Of a stretch of DNA of 8,453 bases, positions 1 to 5,569 are shown one piece after another. The stretch covers positions 1 through 8,453 of the forward strand of contig CAIRFY010000164.1 of assembly GCA_903877945.1 (NCBI GenBank), read 5' to 3'. Each line of letters starts with the position of its first letter. Position 1 is the stretch's first letter. The position numbers and the translations under genes are program-made. The stretch comes from an uncultured Oscillochloris sp. (GTDB lineage Bacteria > Chloroflexota > Chloroflexia > Chloroflexales > Chloroflexaceae). The notes beneath the pieces were generated by a model. It was not told the origin of the DNA. It searched no databases and saw nothing but the letters and a program-made list of their open reading frames with translations.

Positions 1-4
1 ATGA

Positions 5-239
5 GCAAAGTCGTGTGATCGCCGCTCCGCCCTCACCCCCCAGCCCCCTCTCCCTGAGCGGGAGAGGGGGAGTCGGACGCATCCTGGTGCGGAATCTCCC
101 CTCTCCCCGTGAGGGAGAGGGGCTGGGGGTGAGGGCCGGAGGGTGACTTTGCAACAGCCCTGCCGTGAGGGAGAAGGGCCGGGGGTGAGGGGGCACGGTC
201 GGCGCGAGATCAGCTTATTTGAACAGTATTGGCCTTATA
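5..239 (+). repeat. CT/GA-rich dispersed repeat, copy A (paired hairpins)
   Basis: Two perfect hairpins sit side by side. The first has an 11-bp stem (CCCCCTCTCCC at 44-54 with its complement at 60-70, loop tgagc). The second has a 10-bp stem (CCCCTCTCCC at 98-107 with 113-122, loop cgtga). The outer arms CCCTCACCCCCCAG (from 30) and the region ending CTGGGGGTGAGGG (to 135) are also complementary, so the whole unit can fold on itself. GCAAAGTC at 5-12 is mirrored by GACTTTGC at 145-152. A second right-arm-like stretch follows at about 164-190, then a tail at 204-239 (GCGAGATCAGCTTATT and onward) that recurs in copy B at 5524-5559. This is non-coding, REP- or MITE-like DNA; function is not known. 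The left boundary may lie outside the window. Confidence 0.85.
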
Positions 240-244
240 AGGTT

Positions 245-571
245 ATGGATGACGGACGATACACCATCTCGACGCGGATCTACCTGACGGTTGCGCAGCG
301 CACGAAGCTCGATGGGCTGCTGCGCCTGACGGAGCAGAGCCTCGACGTGCTGCTCACCGACCTGCTGGTCATCTATCTGGCTGATCAGGCGAATCCGCCT
401 GCCGAGTCTGAGCCAGACCTGACTGACGCCCGTGCGGTTGAGTTGGCTGGCCGTCGCCGTGAACTGCGCCGTCTGCGGGCCACGCTGAACGACCCCTACA
501 ACCCGCCGCCACCCTGGCTGATCACGATGATCGCCGATCTGGAGGCCGAGATCGCACGGCTGAGTCTTTAG
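245..571 (+). CDS. Hypothetical protein with probable ribbon-helix-helix N-terminus
   Basis: This encodes 108 residues from ATG 245 to TAG. An in-frame GTG at 143 would lengthen it, but that extra part translates repeat copy A, so ATG 245, just past the repeat, is preferred. No strong Shine-Dalgarno sequence is visible. Residues about 6-48 read like a ribbon-helix-helix fold: a short strand (ISTRIYLT), a helix (VAQRTKLDGLLRLTE), a turn, then a second helix (LDVLLTDLLVIYLAD). This is the plan of small DNA-binding regulators and antitoxins. The rest is a charged Arg/Leu-rich helix (about 60-77), a Pro-rich linker (NPPPPW) and a final helix (LEAEIARL), which could mediate oligomerisation. No toxin-like partner is adjacent, and tlyA follows 45 bp downstream. 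The RHH assignment is inferred from sequence pattern only; the protein is otherwise unrecognised. Confidence 0.6.
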   Translation: MDDGRYTISTRIYLTVAQRTKLDGLLRLTEQSLDVLLTDLLVIYLADQANPPAESEPDLTDARAVELAGRRRELRRLRATLNDPYNPPPPWLITMIADLEAEIARLSL

Positions 572-605
572 CTTCCAGGACGGTTGTACAACCGTTCTGG
601 AAGCT
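570..605. promoter_or_regulatory. 36-bp near-perfect palindrome between the RHH-like gene and tlyA
   Basis: The sequence reads AGCTTCCAG, then GACGGTTGTACAACCGTTC, then TGGAAGCT. It is self-complementary over 36 bases except for one pair that can form G-U in RNA. It begins inside the stop codon of the upstream gene and ends 11 bases before the tlyA ATG, just ahead of a weak GAGAG ribosome site (608-612). No real T-run follows on either strand, so a standard intrinsic terminator is doubtful. It could be an operator for a dimeric or tetrameric regulator, possibly the RHH-like protein next door, or an RNA hairpin affecting tlyA. The palindrome is certain; the role is not. Confidence 0.6.
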
Positions 606-616
606 TTGAGAGTTTC

Positions 617-1396
617 ATGAAAGTTCGCATCGACCAACTAATCGTCGCACGTGGCCTGGCGGAGACGCGCAGCAAGGCCCAGGCGCTGCTGCTCGCCGGG
701 AGCGTGCGGGTGAACGGCCAGCCGGCGGGCAAGGCTGGCACGCTGGTGGATGCGGCTGCGGATCTGGAGGTGACGGCGGCCTTGCCCTACGCCAGCCGGG
801 GCGGCTACAAGCTGGCCCACGCCCTCGATACCTTCGGCCTGAACCCCGTCGGATTGGTCGCCTTGGACGCCGGAGCCTCCACCGGCGGCTTCACCGATGT
901 GCTGCTCCAGCGTGGCGCCGCCCGCGTCTACGCCGTGGATGTGGGCTACGGCATCCTCGACTATCGCCTGCGCGAGGATTCTCGGGTGGTAGTGCGGGAA
1001 CGGACGAATATTCGGCACCTGGAGCGGCTGTCGGACTCCTCCCCCCTCGCCGACTGCGCGGTGATTGACGTATCGTTCATCTCGCTGAAGCTTGTGCTAC
1101 CGGCGGTGCGTCGCCTGATCGCGCCCGATGCCTGGGTGGTGCCGCTGATCAAGCCACAGTTCGAGGCTGGCCCGTCGCAGGTGGGCAGGGGCGGGGTGGT
1201 GCGCGACCCCGCCGTCCACCGGGCGGTGCTGCACGCAGCCCTGGCGACCGCAGTCGAACTCGGGCTGACCCCGCGTGGTCTGACCCGCTCGCCGCTGCTC
1301 GGCCCAGCGGGCAACGTGGAGTTTCTGGCCTGGCTCCAGCCTGGCGGGGAGACGATCAATGTGGAGACAGAAATCAATCGCCTCACCGGATTGTAA
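617..1396 (+). CDS. tlyA: TlyA family rRNA (cytidine-2'-O)-methyltransferase
   Basis: The protein has 259 residues, close to the usual TlyA length. Residues 1-60 form an S4 RNA-binding domain (MKVRIDQLIVARGLAETRSKA). The rest is an FtsJ-like Rossmann methyltransferase using S-adenosylmethionine. Visible motifs are YASRGGYKL (58-66), SAM-binding DAGASTGGF (84-92), VDVGYG (107-112), VIDVSFISL (149-157), PLIKPQFE (176-183) and NVEFL (233-237). K65, D151, K179 and E235 form the expected K-D-K-E catalytic tetrad. Family members methylate the 2'-OH of cytidines in 16S and/or 23S rRNA; in mycobacteria this determines capreomycin sensitivity. Some family members were called hemolysins. ATG 617 is chosen because it starts the S4 domain exactly and has GAGAG 4 bases upstream; an upstream in-frame start at 584 would translate the palindrome. 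It converges on the transglutaminase operon. Confidence 0.94.
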   Translation: MKVRIDQLIVARGLAETRSKAQALLLAGSVRVNGQPAGKAGTLVDAAADLEVTAALPYASRGGYKLAHALDTFGLNPVGLVALDAGASTGGFTDVLLQRGAARVYAVDVGYGILDYRLREDSRVVVRERTNIRHLERLSDSSPLADCAVIDVSFISLKLVLPAVRRLIAPDAWVVPLIKPQFEAGPSQVGRGGVVRDPAVHRAVLHAALATAVELGLTPRGLTRSPLLGPAGNVEFLAWLQPGGETINVETEINRLTGL

Positions 1397-1535
1397 AAAA
1401 GCAATAGAGCAAAAGTCACCCTGTGACACCTGTCACGCTGAGCGAAGCGAAGCGTCCCGGCAATGATGATGCACACCGGGACGCTTCGCTTCGCTCAGCG
1501 TGACAGGTGAGACAGGGTGACTTTTGCTCTATTGC
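1395..1535 (-). terminator. Probable intrinsic terminator of the minus-strand operon
   Basis: Read on the minus strand, the very stable hairpin formed by 1535-1401 is followed at once by six U residues (A1395-A1400 on the plus strand). That is the stem-then-U-run plan of a rho-independent terminator. The A-run begins inside the TAA stop codon of tlyA. It would end transcripts coming from the transglutaminase gene, whose stop is at 1570. On the plus strand the hairpin is not followed directly by a T-run, so termination of tlyA there is less certain, though the structure may still pause polymerase. The stem is much longer than a typical terminator. Confidence 0.6.
1401..1535. repeat. Giant inverted repeat, 60-bp arms with 58 matches
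   Basis: The left arm 1401-1460 and right arm 1476-1535 are reverse complements except for two adjacent bases, around a 15-base loop (1461-1475). The arms begin GCAATAGAGCAAAAGTCACC and contain CGCTGAGCGAAGCGAAGCG next to the loop. The outer sequence GAGCAAAAGTCACCC resembles the GAGCAAAGTC ends of the CT-rich repeats elsewhere in the window. It fills nearly all the space between two convergent genes. The near-identity of such long arms suggests recent insertion or selection on pairing. It is probably a non-autonomous palindromic element; no transposase is nearby. Confidence 0.9.
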
Positions 1536-1569
1536 GTATTGCGTTTAAACCATCCCCCCTTGTCGCCCG

Positions 1570-2520
1570 CTACTGCTGCTGCTGCACCTGCTGGGTGGCC
1601 TCCAGGTCGGCCTCAGCGGGAGCGGGGGCGGGCACCGCTGGGAGCAGGTCGGCGTCGGGGATAAACGCCTCGGTGGGCAGCACCTTCACGCCGACCTCCA
1701 GGGTGTTCTCGGCGCGCCCACGGAAGACGCCTTTGGTGGGCGGGACATCGGCGTAGTCGCGGCCAACGGCGGCGCGGATGTGGCGGTCGCGGGCGATCAG
1801 GTTGTTGGTCGGGTCGAAGCCAACCCAGCCGATGCCCGGCAGTAGCGCCTCAACCCAGGCGTGCGAGGCGTCGCGCTCAGAGCGGTCGTGATCCTCGGCA
1901 CGGTGGTAGAGGTAGCCGCTCACATAGCGGCAGGGGATGCCCAGGGGCCGCACGAGAGCGATCATAATATGCGCGAAATCCTGGCAGACGCCCTTGCGCT
2001 TCGCCAGAGCCTCATCGATGGGCGAGTCCACCGTGGTGGTCTGCGGGGCGTAGGCGAAGGTGCGGTACATACGCCCGGTGATCTCGTGCAGGAGCGAGAG
2101 CGGATCGCCACGGCGGCGCAGGTCAAGCTGGCTGGACAGGGCGCTCAGCAGCGGCGAGGGGCGAGCGAACTGGCTAGGGGACAGGAAATCCCACAGCTCC
2201 TCCTCGGCGGCCATATCGTCGAGCAGAGTCCACGCCTCTTGTCCAAGGCTACGCGGCAGCTTAGGCGGGTCGGTAAAGACCACAATCGCCTCGGCGGTGA
2301 TGGTAAGCTGGCGGTGCTGGCTGGGAATGTCGAAGTTATGCACCGTGTTGCCGTAGCAGTCCTGGTAACTGCCCACCGTAGCGGCAGGGTTCGTGGTGAG
2401 CTTAAACTTCAGACAGCGCTGCATGCCCTCGCTGAGCGGGCGCATGCGCGCCTCCGTGAAGCTCTCACTAATCGGAGCGCTATAGCGGAAGCGAGTTTTG
2501 TGGAGGATTGAGTAGTACAT
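1570..2520 (-). CDS. Transglutaminase-like cysteine protease/amidase (COG1305 type)
   Basis: The protein has 316 residues from ATG 2520. An upstream in-frame start at 2547 would translate the ATGCAAC repeat, so it is rejected. Residues 1-82 match the bacterial transglutaminase N-terminal domain (beta-rich, starting YSILHKTRFRYSAPI). The core follows, with catalytic Cys179 in GVCQDFAHIMIAL, His220 in SHAWVEALLPGIGW and Asp236 in FDPTNN, all present. No signal peptide is seen, so it is likely cytoplasmic. The family hydrolyses or transfers amide bonds. It is the last gene of an operon with an alpha-E protein and a circularly permuted ATP-grasp protein, the usual partners of this subgroup. The C-terminus (about 283-316) is a Pro/Ala-rich tail ending in QQVQQQQ, encoded by a short CTG/CAG run. 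No clear ribosome site lies before the ATG. The exact substrate is unknown. Confidence 0.92.
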   Translation of the reverse strand: MYYSILHKTRFRYSAPISESFTEARMRPLSEGMQRCLKFKLTTNPAATVGSYQDCYGNTVHNFDIPSQHRQLTITAEAIVVFTDPPKLPRSLGQEAWTLLDDMAAEEELWDFLSPSQFARPSPLLSALSSQLDLRRRGDPLSLLHEITGRMYRTFAYAPQTTTVDSPIDEALAKRKGVCQDFAHIMIALVRPLGIPCRYVSGYLYHRAEDHDRSERDASHAWVEALLPGIGWVGFDPTNNLIARDRHIRAAVGRDYADVPPTKGVFRGRAENTLEVGVKVLPTEAFIPDADLLPAVPAPAPAEADLEATQQVQQQQ

Positions 2521-2524
2521 ATTA

Positions 2525-2601
2525 ATGCAACATGCAACATGCAACATGCAACATGCTCAACGCCGTGGCCTTTTGCATTGTGCATTTCGCATTTTGCATT
2601 C
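2525..2601. repeat. Heptad array at the alpha-E/transglutaminase junction
   Basis: Four perfect tandem copies of ATGCAAC lie at 2525-2552, plus a partial copy. After a short GC-rich centre comes a degenerate run of the opposite motif at 2571-2600 (TTTTGCATTGTGCATTTCGC, then ATTTTGCATT). The two halves are roughly inverted relative to each other, so RNA across the junction can pair. The array fills the entire space between the alpha-E stop codon (ends 2602) and the transglutaminase start (2520). It resembles the larger array at 3574-3741. Confidence 0.85.
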
Positions 2602-3564
2602 TCACGACGTGAGTGCGGTATCCACCGGGTAGGAGACATACGCCTGATAGATCGCGCCGTGGATGGCACCACACTGGCGCTGGATGCTCTCCAGGTAGGC
2701 GTGCATATTCTCGGCGATGATCTCATCGACCTGGCCGTAGTCCATCGCAGCGCGCAGGCGCCCAGCCAGGCGCTCGGCGCGACCGGCGCTGCGCGTACCG
2801 GTTGCGTGAGAGATCGCCTGCATCGCACGCTGGATGTGGTCGGCGGCGAAGCGCACCGAGCGCGGGCCGTCACCGTTCAGCAGCAGGAACTCAGCCACGC
2901 ACTCGGGCTGGATGTCGGCGGTGTAGACCTTACAGTACGCCTCAAAGGCCGTACAGCACCTGAGCAGGCCAACCCAGTCGATATAGTCGAGAGCGACGGG
3001 AGCATCGCTGGGAGCCTCCAGGAAGGGCCGAAAATGCTGGTCGATCAGCGAAGCGGTGGCCCCGGCGCGCTCCAGGTAGCGGCCCACCTGGATGAACTGC
3101 CAGCCCTCGCCGTGGGTCATCGTGGCGTCGGTGACACCCTGGAAGAGGTGTGCGCCCTCCTTGACCTCTTGGTAGAACTCCAGCGGCTCGCCCTGCCAGA
3201 TCTGGTCAATGCTGCTGCCCTTGACCTTCAGGTAGAGCCGGTTGAGCTGCTCCCACATCTCCGAACTGATCTGCTCGCGCACCTGGCGGGCGTTCTCGCG
3301 GGCGGAAGCGATGCAGGAGACAATCGAGCCATCGTTTGCCGTGTCGAAGGTGAGCATACGCGCAATTGCATAGGCATCGCCCGACCCGCTCGGCGGCGGG
3401 TAGGCGCGCAAAGCGGCCAGCAGGCGCTCCCAGCGCGGCCCGACCGACTGCGGCGTCTGATCCAGCATCAGGTTCAGCCCCACGGCGATCAGGCGTGCCG
3501 TATGCTCGGCCCGCTCCAGGTAGCGGCTCATCCAATACAGGCTGTCGGCGACACGAGATAGCAT
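2602..3564 (-). CDS. Alpha-E domain protein (COG2307, DUF403 type)
   Basis: The protein has 320 residues and is almost wholly alpha-helical, typical of the family. The N-terminus MLSRVADSLYWMSRYLERAEHTA is a family hallmark (split here only by listing; it covers 1-23). YLERAEHTARLI (15-26) is echoed by YLERAGATASLI (163-174), an internal repeat 148 residues apart, suggesting two related helical halves. Other conserved-looking segments are CTAFEAYCKVY (204-214) and RSVRFAADHI (235-244). No enzyme activity is established for alpha-E proteins. They are nearly always found with circularly permuted ATP-grasp and transglutaminase genes, as here, and are presumed partners in the same reaction. ATG 3564 is preferred over 3594 because the longer form translates a heptad repeat, and because GAGGT sits 4 bases before 3564. 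It is the middle gene of the operon. Confidence 0.93.
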   Translation of the reverse strand: MLSRVADSLYWMSRYLERAEHTARLIAVGLNLMLDQTPQSVGPRWERLLAALRAYPPPSGSGDAYAIARMLTFDTANDGSIVSCIASARENARQVREQISSEMWEQLNRLYLKVKGSSIDQIWQGEPLEFYQEVKEGAHLFQGVTDATMTHGEGWQFIQVGRYLERAGATASLIDQHFRPFLEAPSDAPVALDYIDWVGLLRCCTAFEAYCKVYTADIQPECVAEFLLLNGDGPRSVRFAADHIQRAMQAISHATGTRSAGRAERLAGRLRAAMDYGQVDEIIAENMHAYLESIQRQCGAIHGAIYQAYVSYPVDTALTS

Positions 3565-3573
3565 AGTGACCTC

Positions 3574-3741
3574 AATGCAAAATGCAAAATGCAAAATGCA
3601 AACCCGGACATATCATAAGGCAACAGGCAAAAGGCAAAATGCAAACCCGGACATATCATACGGCAAAAGGCAAAAGGCAAAATGCAAACCCGAACACCAT
3701 CGTGCTATTCATTTTGCATTTTGCATTTTGCATTTTGCATT
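3574..3741. repeat. Composite repeat: perfect inverted heptad arrays around 43-bp direct repeats
   Basis: The left end is four tandem AATGCAA heptads (3574-3601). The right end is four tandem TTGCATT heptads (3714-3741), the exact reverse complement, giving 28-bp perfect arms (29 with one flanking pair). The interior holds two 43-bp direct repeats (3596-3638 and 3639-3681), each ATGCAAACCCGGACATATCA followed by GGCAAAAGGCAAA-like sequence, and a partial third at 3682-3692. The right arm overlaps the stop codon of the ATP-grasp gene (3740-3742), and the left arm ends just before the ribosome site of the alpha-E gene. It thus spans the junction between two co-transcribed genes. Confidence 0.92.
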
Positions 3742-5209
3742 ACTCAAACAACACCCACGTATCCTTGCTCCCTCCGCCCTGCGAGGAGTTGACCACCAGC
3801 GAACCACGGCGCAGGGCTACGCGGGTGAGCCCGCCAGGTACAATCGTCACCTGGTCGCCGTTGAGGATGTAGGGCCGCAGATCGATGTGGCGTGGCTCAA
3901 CCTGCTCGTCCACAAAGCATGGTGCGCGTGAGAGGCTGAGCGTGGGCTGGGCAATGTAGTTGCGCGGGTTGGCGATGATCAGATCGCGGAAGGTATCGCG
4001 CTGCTCGCGGGTGCTGTGCGGGCCGATCAGCATGCCGTACCCGCCCGACTCGCCCACCGCCTTGACCACGAGGTCGTCCAGGTGTTCCAGCACGTAGGCC
4101 CGGTCGTCGGCCTTGTCGCACAGGTAGGTCTCGATATTCTGGAGGGCCGGTTCCTCACCCAGGTAGTAACGGATGATCGCCGGGACGTAGGCGTAGACGG
4201 CCTTATCGTCGGCGATGCCGGTACCCACAGCGTTAGCCATCGCCACATTGCCCGAGCGATAGGCGTTGAGCAGGCCGGGTACGCCCAGGATCGAGTCGGG
4301 CCGGAAGGCCAGCGGGTCGATGAAGTCGTCATCAAGACGCCGGTAGATCACATCGACCCGGCGCAACCCGGCGGTGGTACGCATATACACAATATTATCA
4401 TGCACCAGCAGATCGCGCCCCTCGACCAGTTCGATCCCCATGATCCGGGCTAGGAAGGTGTGTTCAAAGTAGGCGGAGTTGTAGACCCCCGGCGTCAGCA
4501 GGACAATCGTCGGGTCGGAGCGATGCTCGGGGGCCAGGGCGCGCAGGGTGGTGAGTAGAGCCTTGCCATAGTCGTCAATCGGGCGCACGCCGTAGTTGGC
4601 GAAGAGCCGGGGGAAGGCTCGCTTCATCACCGAGCGGTTGGTGAGCATATAGCTGACCCCGCTGGGGACGCGCAGGTTGTCTTCCAGCACCGCGAAACTG
4701 CCGTCCGGCAGGCGCACCAAGTCGGTGCCTACCACCGTAATATAGGCGTTGCGCGGGACGTTGACGTTGCGCATTTCACGACGATAATGCTGGCAGGTAT
4801 AGATCAACTCACGCGGGACAACCCCGTCCCGGAAGATCTTGCCATCGTGGTAGATGTCGTGGAGGAAGTGGTTCAGCGCGGTGATGCGCTGGGCCAGACC
4901 ACGCTCGACAATCGCCCACTCGGCGGCAGTGATGATTCGGGGTAGTAGATCGTAGGGGAAAATCCGCTCGGTACCGGCGTCCTCGCCGTACACGGTGAAG
5001 GTAATTCCCTGATTGAGAAAGGAAGCGTCAGCGTAGCGCTGGCGCTGTAGCAACTCGCTCGCGCCCATCTCGCGCAGCCGATCATAGAGAGTCCGGTAGT
5101 GTTCGCGCACCTGGCCGAGAGGTGTGAACATCTCGTCGTAGGCCGCGTCGAGCTGATAGCTGGCGAAGGGGGGGCGACCAATATCCGTTGCGCTGCGCTC
5201 GTTAGGCAT
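3740..5209 (-). CDS. Circularly permuted ATP-grasp type 2 protein (COG2308)
   Basis: The protein has 489 residues, full length for the family. ATP-grasp enzymes join a carboxylate to an amine through an acyl-phosphate, spending ATP; in this family the grasp subdomains are circularly permuted. Key segments are a conserved N-terminus (AYDEMFTPLGQVREHY, 23-38), FTVYGEDAGTERIFPYDLLPR (71-91), LEDNLRVPSGVSYML (175-189), LLTPGVYNSAYFEH (237-250), the VVKAVGESGGYGM strand-loop (381-393), RHIDLRPYI (440-448) and the C-terminal signature NSSQGGGSKDTW (474-485). No signal peptide or membrane helix is seen. The start at ATG 5209 gives the expected N-terminus; AGGA lies 11 bases upstream, a rather long spacing. 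It is the first gene of a minus-strand operon with alpha-E and transglutaminase-like genes. The substrate is unknown, but ligation or amidation of a peptide is the usual proposal. Confidence 0.94.
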   Translation of the reverse strand: MPNERSATDIGRPPFASYQLDAAYDEMFTPLGQVREHYRTLYDRLREMGASELLQRQRYADASFLNQGITFTVYGEDAGTERIFPYDLLPRIITAAEWAIVERGLAQRITALNHFLHDIYHDGKIFRDGVVPRELIYTCQHYRREMRNVNVPRNAYITVVGTDLVRLPDGSFAVLEDNLRVPSGVSYMLTNRSVMKRAFPRLFANYGVRPIDDYGKALLTTLRALAPEHRSDPTIVLLTPGVYNSAYFEHTFLARIMGIELVEGRDLLVHDNIVYMRTTAGLRRVDVIYRRLDDDFIDPLAFRPDSILGVPGLLNAYRSGNVAMANAVGTGIADDKAVYAYVPAIIRYYLGEEPALQNIETYLCDKADDRAYVLEHLDDLVVKAVGESGGYGMLIGPHSTREQRDTFRDLIIANPRNYIAQPTLSLSRAPCFVDEQVEPRHIDLRPYILNGDQVTIVPGGLTRVALRRGSLVVNSSQGGGSKDTWVLFE

Positions 5210-5306
5210 CGTGCGTCGAGTCCTGATCTACGAAGGGGTCACGCTCGCAGAGAGGGCGTCAAGGCATCGTTGCCATCGCGTCTTCACTTAGATTCTCTGG
5301 GTTAAA

Positions 5307-5339
5307 GGGTATAGTACCCTGGAGGGTACGATTCGTCAA
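5307..5339 (-). promoter_or_regulatory. Sigma-70-type promoter with overlapping inverted repeats, upstream of the ATP-grasp operon
   Basis: On the minus strand TTGACG (plus 5334-5339) is followed by a 17-base spacer and TACTAT (plus 5311-5316): five of six and four of six consensus matches with ideal spacing. This puts the transcript start near 5304 and leaves an untranslated leader of about 95 bases before ATG 5209. The -10 box and the nearby spacer lie in alternating inverted repeats: GGGTA (5307-5311)/TACCC (5315-5319), and GTACCC (5314-5319)/GGGTAC (5324-5329). These look like an operator that would block polymerase when bound. The regulator is not identifiable here. Confidence 0.6.
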
Positions 5340-5380
5340 ATTATCAGTCAGGCGGTCGAGGGCGCGTATCCAGGGCTAGT

Positions 5381-5559
5381 GCAAAGTCCGCAGATCGCCG
5401 GACAGCCCTCACCCCCCAGCCCCCTCTCCCTGAACGGGAGAGGGGGAGTCGGATGCGTCCTGCTGCGGAATCTCCCCTCTCCCCGTGAGGGAGAGGGGCA
5501 GGGGGTGAGGGGGTAAGGCCGGTGCGAGATCAGCTTATTCGAAAAGTATTGGCCTTAAA
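5381..5559 (+). repeat. CT/GA-rich dispersed repeat, copy B (paired hairpins)
   Basis: Same orientation and order as copy A. GCAAAGTC is at 5381-5388, an 11-bp hairpin at 5420-5446 (loop tgaac), a spacer with the same GTCGGA/GCGGAATCT words, a 10-bp hairpin at 5474-5498 (loop cgtga), then the tail GCGAGATCAGCTTATT to about 5559. It lacks the roughly 56-bp extra right-arm segment of copy A. The left stem loop differs by one base from copy A. It occupies most of the space between the promoter of the ATP-grasp operon and the end of the desaturase gene; together with the promoter it explains the 360-bp gap 5210-5569, in which I see no gene. Confidence 0.88.
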
Positions 5560-5569
5560 CGTATTGTGT

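Noticed and set aside
219..241. Promoter-like TTGAAC and TATAAG words just upstream of ATG 245
   Set aside because: The spacing between them is only about 11 bases, too short for a sigma-70 promoter, and the words lie in the repeat tail, where copy B does not keep the -10.
143..244. N-terminal extension of the small RHH-like gene from a GTG start
   Set aside because: The extra 34 codons translate the CT/GA-rich repeat and its tail, which recur in non-coding DNA at 5381-5559.
570..605. Standard rho-independent terminator for the small gene
   Set aside because: No run of T follows the stem on either strand, and it lies 11 bases from the tlyA start; kept only as a palindrome of unknown role.
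1861..2511. Plus-strand open frame (216 codons) opposite the transglutaminase gene
   Set aside because: Antisense to a gene with an intact catalytic triad; composition-driven and without motifs.
2539..3561. Long plus-strand open frame (340 codons) opposite the alpha-E gene
   Set aside because: It is antisense to a gene with clear family motifs, starts in a heptad repeat and has no recognisable domain; high GC keeps antisense frames open.
3596..3692. CRISPR-like direct repeats
   Set aside because: The 43-bp units are directly tandem with no spacers, only two full copies exist, and they lie inside a heptad inverted repeat within an operon; no cas genes are near.
4016..4453. Plus-strand open frame opposite the ATP-grasp gene
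   Set aside because: Antisense shadow of a strongly conserved gene, with no ribosome site or domain.
5210..5380. Small gene or RNA between the ATP-grasp start and repeat copy B
   Set aside because: Beyond the promoter and its inverted repeats no conserved frame, riboswitch-like fold or tRNA-like structure could be recognised.
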